Shown in pieces: positions 32,183-43,222 of a DNA stretch of 64,000 nucleotides; the first letter of the stretch is position 1, and each line of letters begins with the position of its first letter. Origin of the DNA: Branchiostoma floridae. Lineage: Eukaryota; Chordata; Leptocardii; Amphioxiformes; Branchiostomatidae. The translations under genes and the position numbers were made by a program. A model generated the notes under the pieces. It was not told the DNA's origin. It ran no database searches and saw nothing but the letters and a program-made list of their open reading frames with translations. Location of the stretch: the NCBI RefSeq assembly GCF_000003815.2, contig NC_049990.1, positions 3,318,438-3,382,437 of the forward strand. The letters are read 5' to 3'.

Positions 32183-35100
32183 ATGAAGCATGTGCAGTAC
32201 CTAGAGGAGGCGCCAGATGGCGGCTGGGGCTGGTTCGTCGTCCTGAGCAGCTTCCTCTGCCACCTCTGCATCGTGGGCGTCGCCAAGTCCTTCGGCGTTT
32301 TCTTCCCGTACTTTCTCGAGGCTTTCGGAGAAGACGCCAGAAGCACATCTTGGGTGAGCTCCATCCAAGGAGCGACCTGTCTGTTTGGATGTAAGGTTTC
32401 ATCGTTTAATTCCTCATTGTCCAACTGAGATTGCTTCAACCATATATTAGGGCATTTCATTTTCCATTAATTCCAGTAAAAGCAAAACATATCTCCTAGA
32501 AAAGTTAAACTTGACTTCAATCATCTTGAGATGTAATACTGTTGGCAGGACTTTTACTGTTATCTTATTCCTAAGTTATGTGACTGTGTAGTTCCCAAGT
32601 ATTGTATGGTGTCTGTTTCTATATGTGTCCAGGGAGTCCTGAAAAACAGGCTGAAGCCTGAGTGATGTAACCCTGGTAAAACAAAATAAATGAAAAAGGA
32701 AAATGAGAACAGGATAATCAGTATGGCAATCCCCCTAGTACAGTAGGGGCATCTTTGTTGGATAGTTTTAAAGAACACTTGCAGCAAGATGTGCAGATGT
32801 TAGGTGTGACGGGTCGTTCAGCTGCTGCCGCGCCGCGTGCCTGCGAAGCTGGTGTGTTATGCCGAAGGGCGGTTATACTGGCTATATAGATACAGATACA
32901 GAAGCTGGTGTGTTACGCTGAAGGGCGGTTATACCGGCTATATAGATACAGATACAGAAGCTGGTGTGTTACGCCGAAGGGTGGTTATACCGGCTATATA
33001 GATAGAGATACAGATTCACCATCCACTATGTTCTCCACAGCTGTGTTTGCGGGTGCCCTGACTAACGTGTTCGGCTGCAGAGCTGTGGTGATGATGGGGA
33101 GTCTGATCGCCGCCGCGGGTCTCATCTCCAGCTTCTTCATCACTAGTTTACCTGCCATGTACCTCACCACTGGGTTCATCACAGGTAAATAAAGTACAGT
33201 AGGTAGAGTGTTGCAGCCGGTAAGTCATGAGTTCGATTTAAGAATGAGGCATGCCGCTTTATACCAACCCATATTCGCATGTACAGACACATACAAGAAT
33301 TCTTTTTTTCCATGCACAATACCATGCACAATGAGTGGAACGCCCTGCCTGGCACGGTTGTAAGTGCTCCCAACGTTGAGTGCTTCCGTGACAGGCAGGC
33401 GGCCTGCCCGCCCTAACCCGGGACCTCAACTCCCCCCACACACACACACGATGCTCCATGCGGGGCCATTTGGGGGTACCCCCATGCAGATGAAGATGCT
33501 TTCTCTGCTTAGCACTCAGCATCTGTGAAAGTGTATTGGCTGATTAAACTTAACTACCAGAGGACTAGCCCCCTGCTGTAGTGATTGCCCAAAGTTGTGT
33601 GGCCCAGGACTACAGAAATGGAGATGGGCACTGCCCTATGCACCATCTGGAAGGACTTTAACTTATCTTTGTTCTATTCTGCAAAAGGCTACAACCACTT
33701 AGCAACCAACAAATTTACTTAGATTTATGAGCAATTTTTTCACATTTCATGATGTGCGTCAGATTCCAATTAAACTTTAAGACCAAAGTGTAATACACCA
33801 ACTTAGTTAGCTCTACTGTCACTGCTGTTCAGCCTTTGCATCATCTTTGCTATTGCATGCAGTATTATGCACTCAAAACTATGCCAGTAGGCAAACATAC
33901 AAATAGACAGATGAATGCTTCTTTATATCAAAGTTCTAACCTCCTTGACATAGGAACTTAAGTCTTATTTGTCAGCTTCCTTTCTTACAAATGAAATTTT
34001 TCCATTTTTTCTCTCAGGTGTCGGCTTTGCCCTAATGTACACCCCCTGCCTCACCATGGTTGGCAGATACTTCAAGAAGAGACGTGCCCTCGCAAACGGC
34101 CTCGGTGTGACCGGGACGGGACCGGGGACCTTCATTCTCCCGCCATTTTTCCAGTACATCATCGACCAGTACGGCTGGCGGGGTGCCCTACTTGTAACCG
34201 CAGGGGTAGCCCTGCAAGGCCTCGTGTTCGGCGCGCTGCTAAGACCTATATACCTCAAGGAAGACCTTGAAAACCATTCCGCAAGAGCACCTCAGGACAA
34301 AAGCATGTGTTTGACACGTTTATTCGACTTCTCTCTCTTCAAAACACCGATTTTTGTGATTTTTGCGCTGTCGAATATTTTCTTATTTTTCGCCAACTTC
34401 ATTCCGTACGTGCATCTAGTTGCCCATGCGAGGCATGTTGGGATAGATGCGCAGAAGGCTGCTTTCCTGATTTCAGTGATAGGTATCGGCGACGGAGTGT
34501 CCAGAATAGCATACGGCTGGCTTTCTGATCTGGGATTGTTCGTTCGTCTGAGAGGCTACATCGTGTGTCTGCTCGGATTCAGTTTAAGTTTATTATGTTT
34601 ACCTGTTGCAAGGACATACCCTGCCATGATCGTCTGCTGTCTGTGTTTCGGAGTGTTCGCTGGTTGCTACACTACGCAGACAGCGGTGTTTGTAGCAGAG
34701 TTCTGTGGAGTGAAGCGACTGGCCAGCGCGATTGGGTTACTGTACAGCCTGGGAGGGCTCCCAACGCTGTTCGGACCTCCAATAGCAGGTAATATGAAGT
34801 AAAGAACCCACCTAGCCTCCGTTGCAGTCTTCGAACTGGGCTGGTTTTTATTGTTGGGGGGTGGAGTCTTGGTTCGCTTGTTGGCTTGTTTGCTTGGTTC
34901 TCTTGTGCTGGGAAAGGCAGTTTGAAACAGGCGAAGCTCGCTTTCACGACAAACTCCCTTCCACAGCAAACTCCCTTCCTCGACAAACTCCCTTTCCTGA
35001 CACAAGAGAACCTAGCCAATGTTGAAAATCGCGAACCAAGCCCCCCCCCCACCCTCAAATAAAAACCAGCCCCATTTGAAGACTGCAACGGTGGCTAGAA

Positions 35101-35795
35101 CCCACCACACTTCTCCATTAGGGCAAATAACTCCCTAATGATACATCTAGAAGGCTTGGCCTTAATGAGGAATAGTACCATTTTGCTTGGTTGGGTAGTC
35201 TTGTCCACATGCCGAACACATAAAAGAAATTACGACATAAAATATACAACAAAGAGAGGGGTATTAGAAATCAACTGATTATCACAAAATCCCTCCAAAT
35301 CTGTTTTACTTTTGGTGAATCTTCTTTTAGGTTGTTAAAAATGCAAATCTTCATAGTTCTTGTATACCTCTCTTCTGATAATGATATTAAAGTGTATCGA
35401 GATGTTCTGCACACTGGGATGTCATTTTGACTCTGCTGTATATAGTCTTAAAAGCTCAATATCACTTTCACAATCATCTGTATCTGACTTAACATTTTGT
35501 ATTTTCTCCCTCATCTTCAGGATATTTGTATGATGTAACCGGAAACTACGACGCTTCGTTCTACACGGCCGGAAGTGCGGTGCTCTGTAGTGTGTTGCTC
35601 ATGACGCCAGTAGAGATCTTTCTCACCAGAACAGCCCATTCCCGAGGGGATCGGGAAAGAACAGTGCCCGATGACATTGACATTGACCTTGCAGTGTCTG
35701 GGACAGGAAAGGAAGCAGTAGAAGAGTCCTTAGAGTTAACTGAGGACATGAGAAACTGCAAGGTTCCATTTCTTGAAGAGGAGACAACAGTGTGA
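32183..35795 (+). CDS. SLC16 monocarboxylate-transporter-like protein, complete
   Basis: A plasma-membrane transporter of the major facilitator superfamily, SLC16 branch; family members move monocarboxylates, often with protons, or related acids. Coding exons: 32183-32390, 33041-33184, 34018-34788 and 35521-35795; 1398 nt, 465 codons plus stop, phases consistent. The SLC16 signatures are both present: PDGGWGW before helix 1 (residues about 11-17) and YFKKRRALANG near helix 5. Hydrophobic segments fit 12 helices, e.g. AAFLISVIGIGDGVSRIAYG and FGVFAGCYTTQTAVF. The charged tail ends KVPFLEEETTV. Start chosen at the ATG just before the first signature. Substrate cannot be told from sequence. Introns hold LINE tails, a 57-bp tandem repeat and a MITE. 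Confidence 0.9.
32590..32700 (+). mobile_element. LINE 3' tail
   Basis: TCCAGGGAGTCCTGAAAAAC, then AGGCTGAAGCCTGAG and CTGGTAAAACAAAATAAATG: same hairpin-plus-tail as the LINE at 3163-3719. SLC16 intron 1. Confidence 0.6.
32848..33016. repeat. 57-bp tandem repeat x3
   Basis: Units start GAAGCTGGTGTGTTA and contain GGCGGTTATAC, GGCTATATAGATA and CAGATACA. The last unit ends 25 bp before SLC16 exon 2. Confidence 0.85.
33300..33540 (+). mobile_element. second LINE-type 3' fragment
   Basis: The frame NEWNALPGTVVSAPNVECF then RDRQAACPP and stop resembles the C-terminal WN-LP-V-A-FK motif of LINE reverse-transcriptase proteins, of a different family from the 3163 copy. It is followed by non-coding sequence with a short CA run. 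SLC16 intron 2. Confidence 0.5.
33541..34017. other. SLC16 intron 2 remainder
   Basis: No exon or clear element. An AACCTCCTTG motif near 33939 recurs at 19305-19336 and 47909 and may be the end of an unrecognised repeat. Confidence 0.35.
34813..35097. mobile_element. 285-bp MITE in SLC16 intron 3
   Basis: Left TAGCCTCCGTTGCAGTCTTC and right GAAGACTGCAACGGTGGCTA are inverted, and the inversion continues through GGGCTGGTTTTTATT and a G/C run. The centre has three copies of ACAAACTCCCTT. A relative sharing the left end is at 36966. Confidence 0.75.
35098..35520. other. SLC16 intron 3 remainder
   Basis: AT-rich intron without recognisable features. Confidence 0.5.
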
Positions 35796-36003
35796 CATCG
35801 AACAGTGCCTGGTGACATTGACCTTGCAGTGTCTGGGACAGGAAACCTTGAACCTTGAACGTGGACATCAGGGATGTCATCACTGGTCGCAATGGATCCT
35901 TCTTCTCCACTCGGGAAAGGAAGTAGTAGAAGAGTCCTCGGAGTTAACTGAGGACACGAGAAACTGTAAGGTTCCATTTCTTGAAGAGGAGACAACGGTG
36001 TAA
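35796..36003 (+). repeat. duplicate of the SLC16 C-terminal coding end
   Basis: Right after the stop codon the last 140 bp of the coding region is repeated (GAACAGTGCC, GACATTGACCTTGCAGTGTC, GAGTTAACTGAGGACA, CTTGAAGAGGAGACAAC), with an unrelated stretch of about 65 bp inserted in the middle. The copy ends in TAA instead of TGA. It would form part of the 3' UTR. Confidence 0.8.
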
Positions 36004-36110
36004 TGCCATCCTATGTAGTCTGTATTGTGCATTGTGTTTCCTAGAACCTACATGCCTTGTATTAATTCATAGCCAGTTGCTTTATACAATGTACATTACT
36101 TTGCCTCAAG

Positions 36111-36384
36111 CTAAGGGCACAACCCGCCATATGTGCAAATACGTGCTGTCTACGTGCAAAAACATATATTAGGCAATCTTTTGGGATCCGTAAGTGGTAA
36201 GTACCGCCTCCGTACAAACTCGTAGGTAATCTGACGGGTTTTGGAGCACGCAGACACGCCGTAGAACTTTACGTGCAGGCAAAACTTTGTGTGCCATTGG
36301 GCTTCGGATTCGCCCCCATACGTACCAGTACGGACGACGTGCCTGCCTTGTACAGCCTAAATGCACGTACGGCGGGTTAGGCTC
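36111..36384. mobile_element. MITE with CCCGCC inverted termini
   Basis: GGCACAACCCGCCATATGTGC at about 36117 is mirrored by GCACGTACGGCGGGTTAGGC at about 36363; about 270 bp, non-coding, between SLC16 and the sushi gene. Confidence 0.5.
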
Positions 36385-36652
36385 AAAATCAAACCTGACT
36401 GTCGGGCGACCACACTAAACAAATCTACCAAATACCATCGCAATAGCACGCTGAGTACTGGAGATATAACAGCGAAAACTCACCAAAACACACAAAACAC
36501 GAACCTAAAAACTATACCTGTATTTCATACAGGTAAATATAACCTTGGCGAAGGTAATTATTTAGGTACCTTTAAAACTAAATATTGAAGATTCTTATTG
36601 ATATCACAATTAAACATAAAGCCACTCACAACAACATTGTCGGGTAGTGTAC

Positions 36653-36658
36653 TTTATT
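36653..36658 (-). terminator. polyadenylation signal of the sushi gene
   Basis: AATAAA on the minus strand about 130 bases beyond the proposed stop codon. Confidence 0.5.
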
Positions 36659-36784
36659 TCTCTTTCTCTGTTCTCCAACAAAGACACAAACTGAAACATC
36701 ACTTTAAATCTTTATTTAGTATGCGGCATGGTTGTATATCCTCACTCTCTCCGCTGGGGGTCGCTACTGGCTATCCAGGTCGGC

Positions 36785-37230
36785 TCACTTTCCTACGAAC
36801 CTGTGGGAAAAAGATACATCACTTTTAAAAATGCCATCAACGTTCAAGGTCTTTAAATACGTATGGTTGTTCTCTGACGTAATACATCGACCGCAGTATT
36901 CTTTTATATCTCTATCTAACATTCTGAAAGCAATGTTCCACAGTAAATGATATCGACAATGCATCTTAGCCTCCGTTGCAGTCTTCGAATTCGAATGGGG
37001 CTGGATTTTATTGGAAGGGGGGTGTCATTAGTTTGTGATTTTCAATGTCGGCTAGGTTCTGTTGTGACAGGAAATGGTGTTTGCCGACGAAAGGAGTTGG
37101 CCGGTCGCGCAGGGGAAGCATTAACTTTAACTGACTCCCCTGGCCAATTTCCCGATTTGTTTTGCCGAATTCTGCAATCCCCGTACGCCCGTAGGCAGGG
37201 CTGGTGAACACCAAACACGTGCACACACAC

Positions 37231-37264
<34 letters not shown>

Positions 37265-40200
37265 GTATATACATACACACACACTCACGCACACACAGAC
37301 ACACACACATACATACACGCACACACAAACACTCACACCACGCACACATATACATACATACACACACAAACACACGAACAAACAAACACACAGAGAGAAA
37401 GATAATGAAAACAATACCTCTAATCTAACGACTTTGATGCAGTAGTACGTTCACACACGCAGATACGCACACACACACATACACACGTGCACACACACAC
37501 ACACAAACAAATACTCATAGAAAGATAACAATAACGAAACCTTCACGACTATGAAGTAGTAGCAGTGGTGTACTTACATCTGACATGTGTATACCCCACC
37601 GGTACCAGACCAGGCGCCGTTCTGCAGACATGTCATGGAGGAGACGAAGGATGTCGGGATGTACCCGGAATAGCAGTGGAACGTACAGGTGGTCCCGTAG
37701 GTGTACGGAGGGGCGCTGGTACAGTGGAAGTAGGCGCCGAACGTTAGCGGCGGGTTACAGGTGCCCTGGCTCTCGTCTTTGTCGGGAAAAAAGTCAACAA
37801 TGTTATCCTTTTATCTTGGAAGAAGAAAATGTCAAGCATGTCTGTTAAAGCCATACTGTACAGAGGGTCGCTGGTACAGTGGAAGTACGCGCCGAACCTC
37901 AGTGGAGGGTAACAGATACCTTGGCTCTCGTCTTTGCAGGGGAAAAACCTTGCCTCTTGATCAACATTGTTATATTATCAAAATGGTAATATTATCAGGT
38001 GGCCCCGTAGGTGTACAGAGTCGCGCTGGTACAGTGGAAGTAGGCGCCGAACGTCAGTGGAGGGTTACAGGTACCCTGGCTCTCGTCTTTGTCGGGAAAA
38101 AGAAGAATACAAAGTCAAGCATGTCTCTTGATCAACAATGTTATATTATCAAAATGGTACGTAATATCATCAGATGGTCTCGAAGGGGTACGGCGCGCAG
38201 GTACAATGGAAGTAGGCGCCGAACGCTACTGGGTAGTTACAGGTACCCTGGCTCTCGTCTTTGCAGGAGAGGGAAGAAAAAAACTACGTCAAGCATGTAG
38301 ATCAACATTATTATATTATCAAAATGGTAATAAATTATTATCAGGTGGCCCCGTAGGTGTACAGAGTCGCGCTTGTACAGTGGATGTAGGCGCCGAGCGC
38401 TAGCGGAGAATTACAGGTACCCTGGCTCTCGTCTGTGAAGGAGAAAGAAGAATACAAAGTCAAGCATGTTTCTTGATCAACACTGTTATATTATCGAAAT
38501 GGTGATATTATCAGACGACCTCTTAGCTGTACGGAGGGGCGCTGGTACAGTGGAAGTAGGCACCGAACGTTAGCGGCGGGTTACAGGTGCCTTGCGTCTC
38601 GTCTTTGTCGGGAAAAAAGTCAACAATGTTATCCTTTAATTTTATCTTGGTTTTCTGTTCCGGCCTCGACCTGAGGCCCCGTCTTTACCATCCATACCTT
38701 AAGGGGGTTACACGTGCCCTGGGTCTCGTTTTTGCAGGAGAAAGAAGAAGAAAATGTCAAGCATGTCTCTTAAAGTTAAAGCCATACTGTACGGAGGGCC
38801 GCTGCAACATTGGAAGCAGGCGCCGAACGCTAGTGGGGGGCTACAGATACAGGTGCCTTGGGTCTCGTCTTAGCAGGAGAAAAAGAAGATACAAAGTCAA
38901 GCTTGCCTCTTGATCAGAATCGTTATATTATTATCAAAATGGTAATATGGTGGTCCCGTAGCTGTACGGAGGCGCGCTGCTACAGTGGAAGTAGGCACCG
39001 AACGCTAGCGGCGGGTTACAGGTGCCTTGGGTCTCGTCTGTGAAGGAGAAAAAAGAATACAAAGTCAAGCATGTTTCTTGATCAACACTGTTCCATTATC
39101 AAAATGGTAATATTATCAGATGGCCCCGTAGGTGTACGGAGCGCTGCTACAGTGGAAGTAGGCACCGAACGTCAGTGGAGGGTTGCACGTGCCTTGGGTC
39201 TCGTCTTAGCAGGAGAAAAAGAAGATACAAAGTCAAGCTTGTCTCTTGATAAGAATCGTTTTATTATTATCAAAATGGTAATATGGTGGTCCCGTAGGTG
39301 TACGGAGGGGCGCTGGTACAGTGGAAGTAGGCACCGAACGCTAGTGGCGGGTTACAGGTACCCTGGGTCTCGTCTTTGTCAGAAAAAAAAGTCAACAATG
39401 TTATCCTTTTATCTTGGTTTTCTGTTCGGGCCTCGACCTAAGGCCCCGTCTTTACCATCCATACCTTAAGGGGGTTACACGTGCCCTGGGTCTCGTCTTT
39501 GCAGGAGAAAGAAGAAGAAAATGTCAAGCATGTCTCTTAAAGTTAAAGCCATACTGTACGGAGGGCCGCTGCAACATTGGAAGCAGGCGCCGAACGCTAG
39601 TGGGGGGCTACAGATACAGGTGCCTTGGGTCTCGTCTTTGTCGGGACAAAGAAGAAGAGAAAGTCATAAGCTTGACTCTTGATCAACATTGTTATATTGT
39701 CAAAATGGTAATATTATCAGGTGGTCCCTTAAGGCCCCCTCTCACTTGACGTGCGGCACGCTTGCGGCATTGCTGCGTTCGTTCACTGCGGCACTGTTGT
39801 GTTAATTTCACCGATTTGGTCTTGCACTCACACTGACGTGCGGCACTGTTGCGTTTCTAGACTAAATGAACATGTTATTGACAATTGCAGCGTTGTCAAT
39901 TTATTAAAAATCACTGTAAAATGATGAGAATGCCCCAAAATGAGATTTATAATGAAAAAAATTTCCCTTATGATAATGAATTATATGATACATATGCTAC
40001 CTTCAACTAGTTAAATTGTATCATGTTGTTTTTTCATATGTTTGTTATTCTGTTATCAGTCATGTCTGTTATCAGTGACCTGTACCTAGCCCGTCGAGGC
40101 ATGAATGTACAATAAAGGTCTTTCATTATTATTATTATTATCATTATTATTATAAATAACCTTGAAAGACTTTTACTGTAAAGGAAATGACCCAAATGAA

Positions 40201-43200
40201 CGGACACGAACCATATACCAGATTTGAATCGATGTGTACGTTTTGCACCATGTAACGTTATGTGTAATTATGTATGTTTATATGTTTATTCACCAATTTT
40301 GCAAATTTTTAAAATGAAAATGCTTGATATTTCATACTTTTTTGTATGACGCGGAGTATTTTCATTGTCGGCGGATGGCTTGCCAGCCTATTGATGTCTA
40401 AGTCTATCATATTTGTAAAAAGTGAGAAAAATATGGCCCATGGGTCTGAATGACTGCAATTTTGTTTTTTATCGGTGGCAGGCTACCAGCAATGATTAGC
40501 TTGTAACGTTATAACGCAAACGCAAACTCGTTATCATCCAACATAAATAATTTCTTTTTGAACGTTGTACGATAACCTTTATCTCTACATCCGTAGGTTA
40601 ATCGATAAACCAGTTACTTATTTTTTGTTTTCAAGTATAAAATACTGACCTACTTCCAATTAAATAAATCAAAAGATGTATTTATATTTCAGCCATACCA
40701 TAGGTATGGTGAAATATATTGTATTCGTAATGTTTCTTTCTTCTTTCTTTCTTTCTTTCTCCTGTCAAATCTTCAAATCGAATCAACTCCGCCATTTTTT
40801 GACCGATTGACTTGAAATTTGGCACAAAGGTAGAGTAAGCCAATACCCCCAGGTGTTTTTTTCATTTTTTTCATATCTGCCTTTAAAATGATTTTATTGA
40901 GGTTTTTATCAATTTTTATGTATATTTCGGGCTCCTGTACCCTGGTATTACAGCCGAATGACATGAAATTTGGTACAGAGGTGCCTTGATCATATGCTCA
41001 CCTAGATTCAATAACAGTTTTGGCATACGGTACAACAAAATGCTTAATTTTGCGATTTTTGGCCATTTTTTTACCAAAAAAGGACATTTGTGGCTCCTGT
41101 AGCCTCGTTTTACAACCAAATGATCTGAAATTTGGTATAAAAGTGCCCTTCAATTATGTGCACATAAATTCAATAAAATTTTTCCCATACGGTACAACAA
41201 AATGCTTAATTTTGCGATTTTGGGCCATTTTTTGACCCAAAAAGGACATTTGTGGCTCCTGTAGCCTCGTTTTACAACCAAATGATCTGAAATTTGATAT
41301 AAAAGTGCCCTTCAATTATGTGCACATAAATTCAATAAAAGTTTTCCCATACGGTACAACAAAATACTTAATTTGGGATTTTTGGGCATTTTTTTGACCA
41401 GAAAAGGACATTTTTGGCTCCTGTAGCCTCGTTTTACAACCAAATGATCTAAAATTTGGTATAAAAGTGCCCTTCAATTATGTGCACATAAATTCAATAA
41501 AAGTTTTCCCATACGGTACAACAAAATACTTAATTTTGCGATTTTTGGGCATTTTTTTGACCAGAAAAGGACATTTTTGGCTCCTGTAGCCTCGTTTTAC
41601 AACCAAATGATCTAAAATTTGGTATAAAAGTGCCCTTCAATTATGTGCACATAAATTCAATAAAAGTTTTCCCATACGGTACAACAAAATACTTAATTTT
41701 GCGATTTTATGGCCATTTTTGACAAAATTTGGACATTTTTGGCTCCTGTTCCCTCGATTTACAACCTAATGACCCGTAAATTGGTAAAGGGGTGCTCTAG
41801 ATATCTATTCAAATGACCCATGTATAATTTTTGGCATGGACCACTTTAAAATGATATATTTGGGATTTTTTTGGTCATTTTCCAATGGCCAAAGGGGTCA
41901 ACGACCTCAAGGCCTATTGTTGCATGAGGGAGATGGCTGAAATATGCTGTATTTGCTCTCAAGCAAATGTCGGCCTTTCTAGTTTTAAGTTAACTCTGAA
42001 TACGGATACAAGGTAAGTTTTGTGGAATTCGCAGTGTTTTTACTGGATCGAAAACCACTGTAAAATTATTAGAAATGCATCTAAAATAGTTTTTCGGTGA
42101 TAAAAGGATGTTTACTTTTGATTCTTGGTGTGAAATAGGCAAAATATATCCTTGATACTGTTTGGGGCATGGTGGCGGCACTGTTGCGGCACCGTTGCGG
42201 CACTGTTGCGGCACTGTTGCGGCACTGTTGCGGCATCTTGCCACTTGCGTTATTTTTAAACTTTTTAAAAAACGTCGCGCTTGCTTGCGGCACTTCTAGG
42301 TTTGCTTGCGGCACCTCTAGGTTTGCTTGCGGCACCTCTAGGTTCCGTGGCGGTACATCTGCGTTTTCGAACGCAGCAATGCCGCAAGCGTGCCGCACGT
42401 CAAGTGAGAGGGGGCCTTTAGCTATACGGAGGCGCGCTGGTACAGTGGTAGTAGGCACCGAACACTAGCGGTGGGTTACAGGTGCCCTGGGGCTCGTGTT
42501 TGCAGGAGAAAGAAGAAGAAAAAGTCAAGCTTGTCTCTTGAACAACAATGTTACCTTTTGTTTTTTTAACGACGCAATATGGTGGTCAACTCATGCAGTA
42601 GTGCTGATATAAGTTGCCAACATACGGACTTGTATATATGTGCGTATATATTCAAGTCCGTATAATGTCCATATAGAATTCTTATCCTTTAACGTGCTTC
42701 ACAGTTCGCTGGAAAAGTTTTAGAAATCGGACAAATCTAGACATACAACATGCCAGAGGTGTTATATTAGCTGGAAGCAAACCATACTCCTCAACCATCC
42801 AACTCCTCTAGCATGTTGTGTGTACGAGTATAATGCCCATTTTTTCAGCAACCTGTGGAGCCTGCTTGAATTCAGCTGCCGTAATTAGCTAGCGCCGAAA
42901 AAGTCCGAGAGCCCAGTAGAAAGTCGCAGAATATACTGTGTAAAAGAATCTCTAGTTTCTCTCATACTGCATATTTTGTTCTGTGAAATCTTGTTATATA
43001 ATGCGTATGTTACTATTCCTGTTCCTTGTAAGTCCACGAGGGCTGGGCGCACAAAGCGCAAGACATGTACTACTAAATAAAATGTCATTCATTCATCCGT
43101 CCAATTCATTCATTTGCCACGTTATAACACAAAGTTAACGTATCAACCGTACCTTGTGACAAAGCCGGGCAGGCGACCATCGCCGCGATCAACAACAGAA

Positions 43201-43222
43201 ACGTCCACATCTCAGTTACCAT
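36785..43222 (-). CDS. small secreted single-sushi (CCP) protein
   Basis: Three coding exons (minus): 43153-43222, 37578-37776 and 36785-36800; 285 nt, 94 residues, phases consistent at GT-AG sites. Exon 1 is a signal peptide ([20 protein letters not shown], cleavage near LSQ). Exon 2 encodes one six-cysteine sushi/CCP-like module: [13 protein letters not shown], then [14 protein letters not shown], then [11 protein letters not shown] and VYTC. Exon 3 adds about five residues after a strong polypyrimidine acceptor. CCP modules mediate protein binding in complement and adhesion proteins; the role here is unknown. The short last exon is the weakest part of the model: TAA also follows immediately in exon 2 if the ATGTAAGT donor is not used, which would change only the C-terminal few residues. 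The 5.4-kb intron 1 is filled by copies of exon 2. Confidence 0.7.
36966..37203. mobile_element. relative of the 34813 MITE
   Basis: Starts TAGCCTCCGTTGCAGTCTTC as the SLC16 intron element does, but the right inverted terminus is not recognisable and the interior is different. Confidence 0.4.
37215..37510. repeat. (CA)n microsatellites
   Basis: Two imperfect CA tracts (37215-37395 and 37450-37508) within sushi intron 2, separated by AAGATAATGAAAAC-type sequence that is itself duplicated. Confidence 0.85.
40040..40150 (+). repeat. possible retroelement tail with (ATT)n
   Basis: ACCTGTACCTAGCCCGTCGA, then GGCATGAATGTACAATAAAG and (ATT)n: looks like a LINE/SINE 3' end, nested in the Harbinger-like element. 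A similar AATAAA-ended stretch occurs at 43006-43090. Confidence 0.35.
40691..41982 (+). repeat. composite repeat family, copy 2
   Basis: Starts at the palindrome CCATACCATAGGTATGG, then (TTTC)n, and ends CGGCCTTTCTAG. The core has about six units of about 162 bp with TGGCTCCTGTAGCCTCG, TTTTACAACCAAATGATCT and CCCATACGGTACAACAAAAT. Same design as 19869-20957 in inverse orientation. Confidence 0.8.

Larger units (their letters stand above)
39732..42417. mobile_element. Harbinger-like element (2.7 kb), non-coding
   Basis: Terminal inverted repeats of about 50 bp (AGGCCCCCTCTCACTTGACG, then TGCGGCACGCTTGCGGCA) with a TTA direct repeat on each side (39729-39731 and 42418-42420). Sibling exon copies at the same position show the uninterrupted site (C.TAGCTGTACGG). 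A 3-bp TWA duplication suggests PIF/Harbinger. Subterminal GCGGCACTGTT repeats on the right. No transposase frame; a composite repeat is nested at 40691-41982. Confidence 0.6.
37777..42510 (-). repeat. tandem array of sushi exon 2 start copies
   Basis: About eleven copies (near 37855, 37999, 38169, 38342, 38515, 38787, 38950, 39118, 39290, 39555 and 42421) plus two shorter fragments near 38700 and 39475; period about 170 bp. Each has an acceptor, then the first 30 codons of the exon ([28 protein letters not shown]) and then diverges into TGATAATATTACC-type intron with a stop. Most copies keep AG at the acceptor; the outermost (about 42500) has lost it. A 2.7-kb element is inserted in the outermost copy. 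Confidence 0.9.

Noticed and set aside
37565..39749. Repeated plus-strand frames with SRRRT-type arginine-rich segments
   Set aside because: They are the reverse strand of the sushi exon copies, whose minus-strand reading has cysteine spacing, acceptors and a signal-peptide exon.
42169..42468. 99-codon plus-strand frame with repeated ACGTSRF units
   Set aside because: Lies in GCGGCAC subterminal repeats at the right end of the Harbinger-like element and runs into a sushi exon copy in antisense.
37777..42510. CRISPR-like array of regularly spaced repeats
   Set aside because: Repeats are coding exon fragments of a eukaryotic gene with intron spacers that are themselves similar; not a CRISPR.
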